Assembly: GCA_963821495.1 (NCBI GenBank)
Contig: CAWGEA010000001.1
Coordinates: 310,001 to 374,000, forward strand
Reading direction: 5' to 3'
Source of the DNA: AC-32 sp963821495
GTDB lineage: Bacteria > Actinomycetota > Thermoleophilia > Gaiellales > Gaiellaceae
DNA: 64,000 bases
The notes under the pieces are model-generated. The model was not told where the DNA came from, did not search any database, and saw only the letters and a program-made list of their open reading frames with translations. Positions 32,796 through 41,187 of this stretch are shown one piece after another. Positions within the stretch are counted from its first letter, which is position 1. The number at the start of each line of letters is the position of its first letter. The translations under genes and the position numbers were made by a program.

Positions 32796-33794
32796 CCGCT
32801 CCGCCTCCTCCTCGAGCTCGGCGCGGACACCGCGCGCGAGGCGTCCGAACGCCTCGAGCTGGACGCGACCACCGTCGTAGCGCCAGATGCCCGCTACCTC
32901 GCCGTCGACGAGGAACGTCCGATCCGACTGCGGGTTCCTGACGTGGAAGATCCGCCGCCGGTGCTCCTCCGCGAGGATCCCCGTGCGGCGTGCGTGGACG
33001 AGCAGGCCCGCATCCCAGGTCGGGAGGAACCGCACGGGAGCCCGTGTCTCGGCGGCTGGGAGCGGCGAGCGCGGGAGATCGAGCAGCTCGCGGCCGTCCG
33101 CGTCGCGGAAGCGCCGCAGCGGCAGCCGCTCGAGGGCGCCGGCCAGCGCTCCGACCCGCATTCCGGCCCAGTCGGCGATGTCCGTCGGCGGGGCCGGCCC
33201 GTAAGCGGCCAGGTAGCGGCGGACCAGGTGCTCGAGCGCCTCGGCTTCCGAGAGGGCCGGCTCCGGCCCGACCCACCCCTCGGCCAGCCCGTACAGATCG
33301 GCGCGCCTCCGGTCCCACGTCCCGGAGGGCGGCACGCGCACGAGCTCGACCCAGTGGCCGATCCCCGGCTGCAGCAGCTTGCCGAGCTCCTTTGCCGTCC
33401 GCGGCCCGTCCGCGAGCGCGCGCCGCAGCCGCTCGGCTGCCCGGCGCAGCTCGCGATCATCCGTCCCCTGCACGCGGCGCGACCACGCCTTGCGTTCCGC
33501 GCGCAGCGCGATCGCGAGCGGCCAGAAGTCGCGGCGTGAGACGACGTGGATGGTGCTGCGCATCAGCGTCGCCTGCACGAGCGAGCCCCGCTGGAGCGCC
33601 TGTGTCACTGCCTCCCGCTCCAGGCCCGCCACGCGCGACCACAGCCCGACGTAGGTCGAAGGCGCGTACTGGGCCTGCACGCCGCCCATCTGCTCCACTA
33701 CCCGCGGCAGTGGCAGGCGACGCCGCTCCAGCAGGAGCTGCCGTGCGAGCAGGGCGCGGTTCAGCTCGCGCCGCGTGAGGACGCGCTCGCTCAT
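32775..33794 (-). CDS. AlkZ-like DNA glycosylase (HTH_42 winged-helix family)
   Basis: A 339-residue protein of the HTH_42/YcaQ/AlkZ family. These enzymes excise bulky alkylated bases and can unhook interstrand crosslinks. The N-terminal winged-helix region has QMGGVQAQYAPSTYVGLWSR; the QAQ at residues 40-42 matches the catalytic Q-x-Q motif of AlkZ. The body has tandem winged-helix signatures (ADWAGMRVGALAGAL, PTWDAGLLVHARRTGIL) and the C-terminal R-N-P-Q-S-D-R-T-F-L-V-D-G element. In producers such enzymes give self-resistance; no toxin cluster is seen here. ATG 33794 has TAGCGT 6 nt upstream, suggesting leaderless expression. Confidence 0.85.
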   Translation of the reverse strand: MSERVLTRRELNRALLARQLLLERRRLPLPRVVEQMGGVQAQYAPSTYVGLWSRVAGLEREAVTQALQRGSLVQATLMRSTIHVVSRRDFWPLAIALRAERKAWSRRVQGTDDRELRRAAERLRRALADGPRTAKELGKLLQPGIGHWVELVRVPPSGTWDRRRADLYGLAEGWVGPEPALSEAEALEHLVRRYLAAYGPAPPTDIADWAGMRVGALAGALERLPLRRFRDADGRELLDLPRSPLPAAETRAPVRFLPTWDAGLLVHARRTGILAEEHRRRIFHVRNPQSDRTFLVDGEVAGIWRYDGGRVQLEAFGRLARGVRAELEEEAERLAAFHA

Positions 33795-33800
33795 GGCGGC

Positions 33801-33806
33801 ACGCTA
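33801..33806 (-). promoter_or_regulatory. Leaderless -10 element for the AlkZ-like gene
   Basis: TAGCGT on the minus strand ends 6 nt before ATG 33794, with no ribosome-binding site. Confidence 0.5.
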
Positions 33807-33813
33807 ACGGCGG

Positions 33814-33819
33814 TAAGCT
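33814..33819 (+). promoter_or_regulatory. -10 element TAAGCT for the glutaredoxin-like operon
   Basis: TAAGCT lies 23 nt before ATG 33843 and leaves a short leader containing GAGGAGGG. It is back-to-back with the minus-strand -10 at 33801-33806, so the two promoters share a gap of less than 50 bp. Confidence 0.4.
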
Positions 33820-33842
33820 CGCGCGACCGGAGAGGAGGGACG

Positions 33843-34130
33843 ATGGCGATCACGCTCCACCGCTGCAAGAACATGTGGGTCAAGCTCCCGGGCCACCCGT
33901 GCTGGCGGGTGCAGAAGGCGCTCGACGAGGCCGGGGCCGAATACAAGGTCGACCTCCTGCCGTGGCCCCGCAATCGCGACGAGACGGAGCGCCGCACGGG
34001 GCAGAAGAAGTACCCGTGGATCGAGTTCGAGGACGGCTCGATCTATCGCGAGGAGTCCAAGGACATGGCGCAGCGGATCCGCGACGGCAAGCTCGCCGAG
34101 GCGCCGCGAACCCAGCAGCCGCTCGCATGA
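33843..34130 (+). CDS. Glutaredoxin/GST-N-terminal-like thioredoxin-fold protein
   Basis: A 95-residue thioredoxin-fold protein. ITLHRCKNMWVKLPGHPCWRVQKALDEAGAEY has a C-x(n)-C spacing unlike the C-P-Y-C of true glutaredoxins. KKYPWIEFEDGSIYREESKDMA matches the cis-Pro and G-S-x-x-I/Y-R-E-S segment of the GST N-terminal domain. It may be an electron carrier or a chaperone-like module without disulfide activity. GAGGAGG lies 6 nt before ATG 33843. The stop overlaps the methyltransferase start (ATGA, 34127-34130). Confidence 0.8.
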   Translation: MAITLHRCKNMWVKLPGHPCWRVQKALDEAGAEYKVDLLPWPRNRDETERRTGQKKYPWIEFEDGSIYREESKDMAQRIRDGKLAEAPRTQQPLA

Positions 34131-34768
34131 GCTTCATCGTCCCCGAGGAAATCGACGCCTACGCCGAGGCGCACACCACGCCGCCGGAGCCGCTGATGGC
34201 CGAGCTGGCCGAGGAGACGAAGACGACGCTCGAGGCGCCAGGGATGCTGACCGGCGTCGTCGAGGGCCGCTTCCTCGAGCAGCTCGTCTTCGCGCTCCAG
34301 GCGCGGCGCGTGCTCGAGCTCGGCACCTACAGCGGCTACTCGTCGCTCTCGATGGCGGCGGGGCTGCCGGATGGTGGGCACATCGACACCTGCGAGGTCG
34401 AGCCGCAACACGCGGAGGTGGCGCAGCGCTACATCGACCGGAGCCCGTACCGCGACCGGATCACGATCCACCTCGGGCCCGCGCTGGAGACGATCGACCG
34501 CCTGGGCGGCGAGTGGGACTTCGTCTTCATCGACGCCGACAAGGTCAACTACGCGAGTTACTACGAGGCGCTGCTGCCACGGCTTTCCCCGACGGGCCTG
34601 ATGGCGCTCGACAACACGCTCTGGAGCGGCCGCGTGCTCGACGAGGAGGACGACTCGGAGTCGACGGTCGCGATCCGGGAGCTGAACGACCGCATCGCGG
34701 CCGACGAGCGGGTCGTGGCGGCGCAGTTGACCGTCCGCGACGGCGTGACGCTCGTCAGGCGCCGCTGA
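34127..34768 (+). CDS. Class I SAM-dependent O-methyltransferase
   Basis: A 213-residue methyltransferase of the catechol/caffeoyl-CoA O-methyltransferase type (Methyltransf_3). Motif I is RRVLELGTYSGYSSLSMA, the acidic SAM-ribose loop is IDTCEVEPQHAEVA, and the metal-binding region has WDFVFIDADKVNYASYY and MALDNTLWSG, all typical of the family. It probably methylates a catechol-like or quinone-related small molecule using a divalent metal. It is coupled by 4-nt overlap to the glutaredoxin-like gene. The next gene begins 51 nt later. Confidence 0.92.
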   Translation: MSFIVPEEIDAYAEAHTTPPEPLMAELAEETKTTLEAPGMLTGVVEGRFLEQLVFALQARRVLELGTYSGYSSLSMAAGLPDGGHIDTCEVEPQHAEVAQRYIDRSPYRDRITIHLGPALETIDRLGGEWDFVFIDADKVNYASYYEALLPRLSPTGLMALDNTLWSGRVLDEEDDSESTVAIRELNDRIAADERVVAAQLTVRDGVTLVRRR

Positions 34769-34819
34769 CGCAAGCCGGCCGGACTAAAGATTCGGCAGCC
34801 TCATGCCGATTCACGCCCG

Positions 34820-36103
34820 GTGGACGGCGGTTCGCAACGATCCGCACCTGCGGCTGCTCGCTGGATCGACCGGTGGCTCGACGCCTGCAGTGAACTAGCG
34901 GACCTCTCGCGCTCGAATCCGATGACGGACGCCGTGATCGACGAGATCGACGGCCGGATGATCCGCATCGGCGACACCTGGCTCGCCGACTTCGCCTCGT
35001 GCAACTACCTCGGCTTCGACCTCGACCGGGAGATCATCGCCTCGGTGCCGGAGCAGCTCGAGCGATGGGGCACGCACCCGAGCTGGTCGCGCCTGCTCGG
35101 CAGCCCGGTCCTGTACGAGCGGATCGAGGAGCGGCTCACCGAGCTGCTGGGCGCCGAGGACACGCTGGTGCTGCCGACGATCACGCTGATCCACATGTCC
35201 GTGATCCCGGTGCTCGCCGGCGGCGGGACGATCTTCCTCGAGAAGCGCGCGCACAAGACGATCTACGACGGCTGCGAGCTGGCGAAGGTCCGCGGCGCGA
35301 CCGTCAAGCCCTTCAGGTTCGAGGATGTGGACGATCTCGAGCGGCTGCTGCGCGAGGGCAGCACGGCGCCGCGCCTGGTCTGCATCGACGGCGTCAACAG
35401 CATGACCGGCAACGCGGCCGACCTCGCCTCCTTCGCCCGGCTCGCTCGCGAGTACGACGCGCTCCTCTACGTCGACGACGCGCACGGCTTCGGCGTGATC
35501 GGCGAGCGCACCGCCGACGAGACAAGCCCGTACGGAATGCGCGGCAACGGAATCGTGCGCTACTTCGGCGAGACCTACGACCACATCGTCTTCGTCGCGG
35601 GCCTCTCGAAGTCGTACTCCTCGCTCGCGGCGTTCCTCGCCTGCCCGCCGGAGTTGAAGCGCCTGCTGAAGACGGCCGCGCCGCCGTACCTCTACTCCGG
35701 CCCGTCACCCGTCGCCTCGCTGGCCACCACGCTCGCCGGGCTCGACGTCAACGACGCGCGCGGGGACGCAATCCGCGCGGACCTCTGGAAGAAGACCACC
35801 ATGGTGCTCGACTGCCTCGACCGCCTCGGCGCGCACACACCGAACCATTCCGGCTTCCCGATCATCGAGGTGCCGCTCGCGCGCCACGAGGACGTCGACG
35901 CGGTCGGGCGCTTCCTGTTCGAGAACGGAATCTACGTGACGCTGGCGGCGTACCCGCTCGTGCCGCGGAACGAGGTCGGCTTCCGGATCCAGGTCACGGC
36001 CGCGAACACGAACGCCGAGATCGAGCAGCTCGTCGACGTGCTCGGCCGGCTCGCCAACCGGTTCGACCTGCAGCCGGCCCACGCCAAGGTGAGGGCGGCC
36101 TGA
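34820..36103 (+). CDS. PLP-dependent alpha-oxoamine synthase-type aminotransferase (SPT/KBL/BioF-like)
   Basis: A 427-residue fold-type I PLP enzyme of the AOS group, which condense an amino acid with an acyl-CoA (serine palmitoyltransferase, BioF, KBL). Seen are FASCNYLGFD, HPSWSRLLGSPVLYERIEERL, the PLP-Asp motif YVDDAHGFGVIGE and the Schiff-base Lys in VAGLSKSYSSLAAF (about residue 264). The usual Gly-rich G-T-H/G-S-R segment is present in modified form. A role in sphingolipid-like lipid or small-molecule synthesis is possible; substrates cannot be read. GTG 34820 was taken as start, while ATG 34922 is an alternative 34 codons later. The diguanylate cyclase gene begins 5 nt after its stop. 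Confidence 0.85.
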   Translation: MDGGSQRSAPAAARWIDRWLDACSELADLSRSNPMTDAVIDEIDGRMIRIGDTWLADFASCNYLGFDLDREIIASVPEQLERWGTHPSWSRLLGSPVLYERIEERLTELLGAEDTLVLPTITLIHMSVIPVLAGGGTIFLEKRAHKTIYDGCELAKVRGATVKPFRFEDVDDLERLLREGSTAPRLVCIDGVNSMTGNAADLASFARLAREYDALLYVDDAHGFGVIGERTADETSPYGMRGNGIVRYFGETYDHIVFVAGLSKSYSSLAAFLACPPELKRLLKTAAPPYLYSGPSPVASLATTLAGLDVNDARGDAIRADLWKKTTMVLDCLDRLGAHTPNHSGFPIIEVPLARHEDVDAVGRFLFENGIYVTLAAYPLVPRNEVGFRIQVTAANTNAEIEQLVDVLGRLANRFDLQPAHAKVRAA

Positions 36104-36108
36104 TCCCC

Positions 36109-39100
36109 GTGCGCAGCTGGCGCGATAATGCGTGGTGGTGGTACGGCGCCGCCGCGGGCGTGCTCGCAGCGCTCTACATGTTCGTTCCGCCCTTCAAGGG
36201 CTCGGGGCCGCTGATCAACGTGCTCGGCTTTTCGGGCATCGCAGCGATCGTCGCAGGCATCCGGATGCACCACCCGCGGGCCCGCGTCGCCTGGGTGCTC
36301 TTCGGCGCCGGCCAACTCCTCTTCGTCAGCGGCGACATCTACACGTACAGCAACCCGAACGCCCCCTTCCCGTCTCCGGGCGACGCGCTCTACCTGGCCG
36401 TCTACCCCGTGCTGATGGCGGGCCTGCTCCTCCTCGTCCGGCGGCGCAACCCGCGGCGCGACCCGGCCGCGCTGATCGACGCACTGATCCTGACGATCGG
36501 CATCGGCCTCCTTTCGTGGGTGTTCCTGATCGCCCCGAACATCCACCTGACCGAGATCTCGTGGCTCGCCAAGGGGGTCTCGATCGCTTACCCGCTGGGC
36601 GACGTGCTGCTGCTGGCGGTCGCGATCCGGCTCGCGGTGGACGCGGGCAAGCGAGCGCCGGCCTTCTACCTGCTGGCGGGGAGCATCGTCTGCCTGCTCG
36701 CCACCGACTCTGCCTACAACCTCGCGATCCTCAAGGAGACGTACGACCACAGCCAGCTGATCTACGACCTCGGCTGGATCGCGTACTACGTCCTCTGGGG
36801 GGCGGCTGCTCTGCATCCGTCGATGCGCGTGCTCGAGGAGCCCGCGACCAGCGCGCGGCCTCGCCTGACCACCTCGCGGCTCGCGCTGCTCGGCGCGGCG
36901 TGCCTGATCGCCCCGTCCATCCGCTTTTTCCAGGCGCTCGCCGACCCCGACATCATGGTGCTGATCGTCGCCTCCGCAGTGCTCTTCCTCCTCGTCGTCA
37001 CCAGGATGGCCGGCCTGGTACGACAGGAGGAGCGGATCGTCTCGCGCGAGCGCACGCTCCGCGTTGCCGGGGCGGAGCTCGTCGGCGCGGCCGGCTACGA
37101 GCAGATCTACGAAGCGGCGATCGCCGGCGTTCGGCGGCTGCTCGGCAGCGATCTCTGCGTCCACCTCGCGCTGCTGCGAGCGACCGGCCCGGCGGTCGTC
37201 GCCTCCTCGCAGGACTGCGACTGGCCGCTGACCGAGCCGACCTTCGCCTGGCTGCGAGAGCACACCGGAGAGTTGCGCATCCCGTACCTCGACCTTCCGC
37301 GCGAGGTTCGTAGCGAGCTACGGCTCGAGGGCGGTCACACCGTCCTGTTCTCACCGCTCGCGATCCGCTCCGACGTGCGCGGCCTGCTCGTCGCCAACTC
37401 GCGTGACGAGGTCCCCGAGGAGGTCGCGAACTCCTTCCAGGCGCTCGGCCTGCAGGTCTCGCTGGCCGTCGAGGGTGCCTCCCTCGCCGCCGACCTGCAC
37501 CGGCGGCGGAGCGAGGCTCGGTTCCGCTCGCTCGTCGCCCACTCCAGCGACCTGATCACGGTGCTGGATGCCAACGGAGTCGTCACCTACCAGAGCCCGT
37601 CGGTGGAACGCGTGCTCGGCTACGGGGTGGACGAGGTCGAGGGCACGCAGTTCGACTGGCTGCTGAGCGAGGCCGACCGGCCGCGGCTGCGCAGCCTGAT
37701 CGCCGGCGACGGAGCGGGCAGCCCGGAGGCGCACACACTCGAATGCTCGCTGGCCCACAAGGACGGGACCACGCTCCGCTTCGAGGTCCAGCACACCGAC
37801 CTGCTCCACGACGAGCACGTGCGCGGCATCGTCCTGAACAGCCGTGACGTGAGCGAGCGGAAGGAGTTCGAGGAGCAGCTCGCGCACCAGGCGTTTCACG
37901 ACCCGGTCACAGGTCTCGCCAACCGCGCGCTCTTCTCCGACCGCGTCGAGCACGCGCTGATGCGCTCGCAGCGCGGGTTCCCGGACATCGCCGTGGTCTT
38001 CATCGACCTCGACGACTTCAAGACCGTCAACGACAGTCTCGGGCACGCGGCCGGCGACCAGGTGCTCCAGGAGGTCGCACGCCGGCTGCGCATCGCAGTG
38101 CGCCCGACCGACACGGTCGCCCGCTTCGGCGGCGACGAGTTCGCCGTCCTGCTCGAGAGCGTCAACGACTCGAGCCAGGCCGCGGACGCCGCGGCGCGGA
38201 TCCTGCACGCGCTCGAGCTTCCGTTGCAGATCGACGGCAAGCAGGTCTTCCCGCGGGCGAGCGTCGGGATCTGCCTCGTCGACCGGGAGGATTCCGTGCC
38301 GGAGGCCGCCGAGCTGCTGCGGAACGCCGACGTCGCCATGTACATGGCGAAGCGCGACAGCAAGGGCAGCTACCGCGTCTTCGAGCCGGCGATGCACGAG
38401 CGCGTCGTCGAGCGGCTCGAGCTGCGCGCCGAGCTCCAGCAGGCGATCGAGGCCGACCAGCTGGCGCTCCACTACCAGCCGGTCGTGCGCCTCGCCGGGC
38501 ACGAGATCCTCGGCGTCGAGGCGCTCCTGCGCTGGAACCACCCGACGCGCGGGGTGATTCCGCCGAACCAGTTCATCCCGCTCGCCGAGGAGACCGGGCT
38601 GATCATCTCGATGGGCCGCTGGGTCCTGAACGAGGCCTGCCGCGAGGGCGTCGCGCTGCACAAGCGCTTCGAGCGCAAGGAGCCGCTCGGGATCAGCGTC
38701 AACCTCTCCGTCCGCCAGCTGCAGTCGGACACGATCCTGAGCGACGTGCGTTGCGCCCTCGAGACGAGCGGCCTGCCCCCGGAGTCCCTCGTGCTCGAGA
38801 TCACCGAGTCCGTGATGCTCTCGGACACGGACTTCGCGGTCCAGCGCCTGCGCGACCTGAAGGCGCTCGGCGTGCGGCTCGCCATGGACGACTTCGGCAC
38901 GGGCTACTCCTCGCTCAGCTACCTCAGCCGCTTCCCGGTCGACATCCTCAAGATGGACCGCTCGTTCGTCGGCTCCGGCGAGAACGTCGCGCTGCAGTCG
39001 GCGATCATCGCTCTCGGCGCGAGCCTCGACCTCGACGTCGTCGCCGAGGGGATCGAGCTCCCCGAGCAGGAGCGCTCGCTGCACGACCTCGGCTGCGAGA

Positions 39101-39216
39101 TCGGCCAGGGCTTCCTCTTCGCACGCCCGATGCCGAGCACGGATCTCGCCAAGTTCCTCGCCGGCCGGCCCGAATGGTCCGACGCCGACGTCGACGCCGC
39201 ACCGAATGCAGCATAG
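36109..39216 (+). CDS. Membrane GAF-PAS-GGDEF-EAL cyclic-di-GMP protein
   Basis: A 1,035-residue sensor of cyclic-di-GMP turnover. About nine hydrophobic segments (residues 1-305) are followed by a GAF-like domain (about 315-455), a PAS domain (about 468-590, FRSLVAHSSDLITVLDANG), a GGDEF domain and an EAL domain. The cyclase site RFGGDEF (about residue 670) is intact and has the product-inhibition site RPTD five residues before it. The phosphodiesterase motifs VEALLRW, NLSVRQL, MDDFGTGYSSL and AEGIE are also intact, so both activities look possible. GTG 36109 was chosen just after the aminotransferase stop, with AGGTGAGGG upstream. The MFS gene overlaps its 3' end by 11 nt. Confidence 0.9.
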   Translation: MRSWRDNAWWWYGAAAGVLAALYMFVPPFKGSGPLINVLGFSGIAAIVAGIRMHHPRARVAWVLFGAGQLLFVSGDIYTYSNPNAPFPSPGDALYLAVYPVLMAGLLLLVRRRNPRRDPAALIDALILTIGIGLLSWVFLIAPNIHLTEISWLAKGVSIAYPLGDVLLLAVAIRLAVDAGKRAPAFYLLAGSIVCLLATDSAYNLAILKETYDHSQLIYDLGWIAYYVLWGAAALHPSMRVLEEPATSARPRLTTSRLALLGAACLIAPSIRFFQALADPDIMVLIVASAVLFLLVVTRMAGLVRQEERIVSRERTLRVAGAELVGAAGYEQIYEAAIAGVRRLLGSDLCVHLALLRATGPAVVASSQDCDWPLTEPTFAWLREHTGELRIPYLDLPREVRSELRLEGGHTVLFSPLAIRSDVRGLLVANSRDEVPEEVANSFQALGLQVSLAVEGASLAADLHRRRSEARFRSLVAHSSDLITVLDANGVVTYQSPSVERVLGYGVDEVEGTQFDWLLSEADRPRLRSLIAGDGAGSPEAHTLECSLAHKDGTTLRFEVQHTDLLHDEHVRGIVLNSRDVSERKEFEEQLAHQAFHDPVTGLANRALFSDRVEHALMRSQRGFPDIAVVFIDLDDFKTVNDSLGHAAGDQVLQEVARRLRIAVRPTDTVARFGGDEFAVLLESVNDSSQAADAAARILHALELPLQIDGKQVFPRASVGICLVDREDSVPEAAELLRNADVAMYMAKRDSKGSYRVFEPAMHERVVERLELRAELQQAIEADQLALHYQPVVRLAGHEILGVEALLRWNHPTRGVIPPNQFIPLAEETGLIISMGRWVLNEACREGVALHKRFERKEPLGISVNLSVRQLQSDTILSDVRCALETSGLPPESLVLEITESVMLSDTDFAVQRLRDLKALGVRLAMDDFGTGYSSLSYLSRFPVDILKMDRSFVGSGENVALQSAIIALGASLDLDVVAEGIELPEQERSLHDLGCEIGQGFLFARPMPSTDLAKFLAGRPEWSDADVDAAPNAA

Positions 39217-40525
39217 TCACGAGGCGCTCGACCGACCCGGCGGATTCGAGCGCACGCGGCTGTTCGCGCCGCTGCGCCACCGCGACTTCCGCCTGCTCTG
39301 GAGCGGCATGGCCGTCTCACTCGTCGGCGACGGCATCTTCCTGATCGCGATCGCCTGGGAGACCTACGCCCTCTGGAACGCGCCGGCTGCGCTCTCGATC
39401 GTCGGGATCGGGATGACGGTGCCGACCGTGGTCTTCCTCCTGCTCGGGGGCGTGCTCAGCGACCGCCACGACCGCCGCCTGCTGATGCTCTGGGCCGACA
39501 TCGTGCGGGCGGCCGCAGTCGCCTGCCTGGCGGCGCTCGTCTTCGTCGATGCGCTGCAGCTGTGGCAGCTCGTCGGCCTCGTCGCCCTGTACGGCTGCGG
39601 GACGGCGTTCTTCACGCCTGCCTTCGAGGCGATCGTCCCCGATCTCCTGCCGGCGAACGACCTCGCGGCGGCGAATTCGCTCGACCAGTTCGTGCGGCCG
39701 ATCGCGCTGCGCCTGCTCGGGCCGTTGCTCGGCGGCTGGCTCGTCGCGGCCGGAGCCGGCCTCGCGTTCACCGTCGACGCCGCCTCGTTCGCGGCCTCGG
39801 CCGTGGCGGTGCTGGCGCTGCGGCCGCGGGTGGTGAAGGGAGCCGCCGAGCAGGGATCTCACGGAGCGGCCGTGCGCGAGGGTCTCGCGTTCATCCGTCG
39901 CCGCGTCTGGCTCTGGGGGACGCTGGTCGCAGCGGCCGCCGCATATCTCGTCTTCCTCGGCCCGAGCGAAGTGCTCCTCCCCTACATGGTCAAGAACGAG
40001 CTGCAGGGCTCGGCCCGCGACCTCGGCCTCGTCTTCGCGGCGGGCGGGCTCGGCGCGATCGGCGCCGCGATCTGGATGGGCCAGCGCGGCCATCCGCGGC
40101 GGGACGTGACCGTCATGTACGCGACCTGGACGCTCGCGACGCTCGCCATCGCCGGCTACGGCCTTGCGACGGCGGCCTGGCAGCTGATGGTCGCCTGCCT
40201 CGTGTTCAATGCCCTCGAGACGGCCGGGACGATCGTCTGGGCGACCGTCAAGCAGCGCCACGTGCCGAGCGGGATGCTCGGCCGTGTCTCGAGCCTCGAC
40301 TGGCTGATCTCGATCGGCCTGCTTCCGATCTCGTTTGCGCTCACCGCTCCTGTGGCCGCCGCGCTCGGCGTACGGACGACGCTCGTGGGCGCGGGCATCG
40401 TCGGCGCGGCGATTACGCTGGCGGCGCTTTTTCTCCCGGGGATGACCGCCATCGAGGGCAGGGCGGTACCGGACGGCCGCGCGCTCGGAGCGGGCGGGAG
40501 CCGGCCTCTACCGCACGCGAACTGA
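39206..40525 (+). CDS. MFS transporter (MFS_3/tetracycline-macrolide efflux type)
   Basis: A 439-residue protein with 12 predicted membrane helices. HRDFRLLWSGMAVSLVGDGIFLIAIAWETY is the typical MFS_3 opening, and GGVLSDRHDRRLLMLWAD is the cytoplasmic loop 2-3 motif (G-x-L-x-D-R-x-x-R-R). Efflux of a drug or metabolite is likely, but the substrate is unknown. ATG 39206 overlaps the GGDEF-EAL gene by 11 nt, so the two are probably co-transcribed. The tRNA-Ala promoter follows 49 nt downstream. Confidence 0.9.
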   Translation: MQHSHEALDRPGGFERTRLFAPLRHRDFRLLWSGMAVSLVGDGIFLIAIAWETYALWNAPAALSIVGIGMTVPTVVFLLLGGVLSDRHDRRLLMLWADIVRAAAVACLAALVFVDALQLWQLVGLVALYGCGTAFFTPAFEAIVPDLLPANDLAAANSLDQFVRPIALRLLGPLLGGWLVAAGAGLAFTVDAASFAASAVAVLALRPRVVKGAAEQGSHGAAVREGLAFIRRRVWLWGTLVAAAAAYLVFLGPSEVLLPYMVKNELQGSARDLGLVFAAGGLGAIGAAIWMGQRGHPRRDVTVMYATWTLATLAIAGYGLATAAWQLMVACLVFNALETAGTIVWATVKQRHVPSGMLGRVSSLDWLISIGLLPISFALTAPVAAALGVRTTLVGAGIVGAAITLAALFLPGMTAIEGRAVPDGRALGAGGSRPLPHAN

Positions 40526-40573
40526 CGGCGAAGCACGGTCACGCGCGCGAGGCGAGCCGAAACCTAGCCCGGC

Positions 40574-40579
40574 TACACT
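40574..40579 (+). promoter_or_regulatory. -10 element TACACT for tRNA-Ala
   Basis: TACACT ends 9 nt before the mature 5' end of tRNA-Ala (40589). No consensus -35 is evident. Confidence 0.45.
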
Positions 40580-40588
40580 GTGCGCCCC

Positions 40589-40661
40589 GGGGCTATAGCT
40601 CAGCTGGGAGAGCGCCTGGATCGCACCCAGGAGGTCGCCGGTTCGAGTCCGGCTAGCTCCA
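40589..40661 (+). tRNA. tRNA-Ala(CGC)
   Basis: A 73-nt tRNA. The acceptor stem GGGGCTA/TAGCTCC contains the G3-U70 pair that defines tRNA-Ala, and the discriminator is A. The anticodon loop ATCGCAC gives CGC (40622-40624), reading GCG codons. The T arm is GCCGGTTCGAGTCCGGC. CCA is not encoded. Its last 43 nt (40619-40661) recur exactly at 42984-43026. Confidence 0.97.
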
Positions 40662-40662
40662 T

Positions 40663-40689
40663 GAAAACCGCCGCAAATCGGCGGTTTTC
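40663..40689 (+). terminator. Rho-independent terminator after tRNA-Ala
   Basis: GAAAACCGCCG (40663-40673), loop CAAAT, then CGGCGGTTTTC (40679-40689) form an 11-bp stem ending in a T-rich tail, TTTTCTTG. It starts two bases after the tRNA. Confidence 0.85.
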
Positions 40690-40758
40690 TTGTCGGGGAG
40701 AGGGCGCATGATTACGTCCAGGGGCTCGGGCCTCAGGTGCAGTCAGCTGTATTCGGAA

Positions 40759-40866
40759 TCAACGCTTGCCTTGGCCATCGCGGCCACCAGCGTCCGTGTC
40801 GGCAGCAAACGTCATGTTGGTCGCGAGTGCTGTGAGAACCGCGAGTAGATGCTTAGCCTTGTGCAT
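40759..40866 (-). CDS. Small secreted peptide (35 aa) with near-perfect Shine-Dalgarno
   Basis: A 35-codon open frame from ATG 40866 to TGA 40759-40761. It is preceded on the minus strand by AAAGGAGGTGAG (40878-40867), which is complementary over its length to the 16S rRNA 3' end and is the best ribosome-binding site in the window. The peptide opens MHKAKHLLAVLTALATNM and continues TFAADTDAGG, a basic n-region plus hydrophobic core with an Ala-type cleavage site, so it looks like an exported peptide with a mature tail of about 14 residues. I do not recognise a family. The decayed tRNA lies about 130 nt upstream. The strong ribosome-binding site is the main argument that it is real. Confidence 0.55.
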   Translation of the reverse strand: MHKAKHLLAVLTALATNMTFAADTDAGGRDGQGKR

Positions 40867-40996
40867 CTCACCTCCTTTCGCGTCGTCGTCGACGCTGAGG
40901 CCGAGCGTGGATCGAGGAAGGCAACGCCTGCGCGCCGTCGCGGTCGTCGTAGACCGAACCTGGTGACAAGAGCCGTCGATTGCAGGATATTTCGAG

Positions 40997-41045
40997 CGGG
41001 AGCGACGGGACTCGAACCCGCGCCTCCGGCGGCACAGGCCTTCCG
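40997..41045 (-). pseudogene. Decayed tRNA (3' half)
   Basis: The minus strand reads GCGCGGGTTCGAGTCCCG followed by TCGCTCCC, a normal T arm plus 3' acceptor strand. An anticodon-loop-like stretch CTGTGCC precedes it, but only three of five anticodon-stem pairs form and no GGGAGCG 5' acceptor strand exists. The anticodon-arm context is closest to tRNA-Val. It is therefore a remnant. Confidence 0.5.
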
Positions 41046-41187
41046 CGCCTCCTGCGGACCGGCACTGCCCCGAGCCGGCCTGTTAGGGTCAGAGCCGCGC
41101 TAGGCGGGCCTGGGGGAGCCGCTTGCGACCTCTCTTTGGGTGCGGCTCGTGCACTAGTCCACGTTCGTCTTCATGAAGGGAGGCTCC

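Noticed and set aside
34999..36108. Upstream extension of the GGDEF-EAL frame through the aminotransferase gene
   Set aside because: It is out of frame with the clear PLP enzyme and lacks similarity to sensor domains; GTG 36109 is the sensible start.
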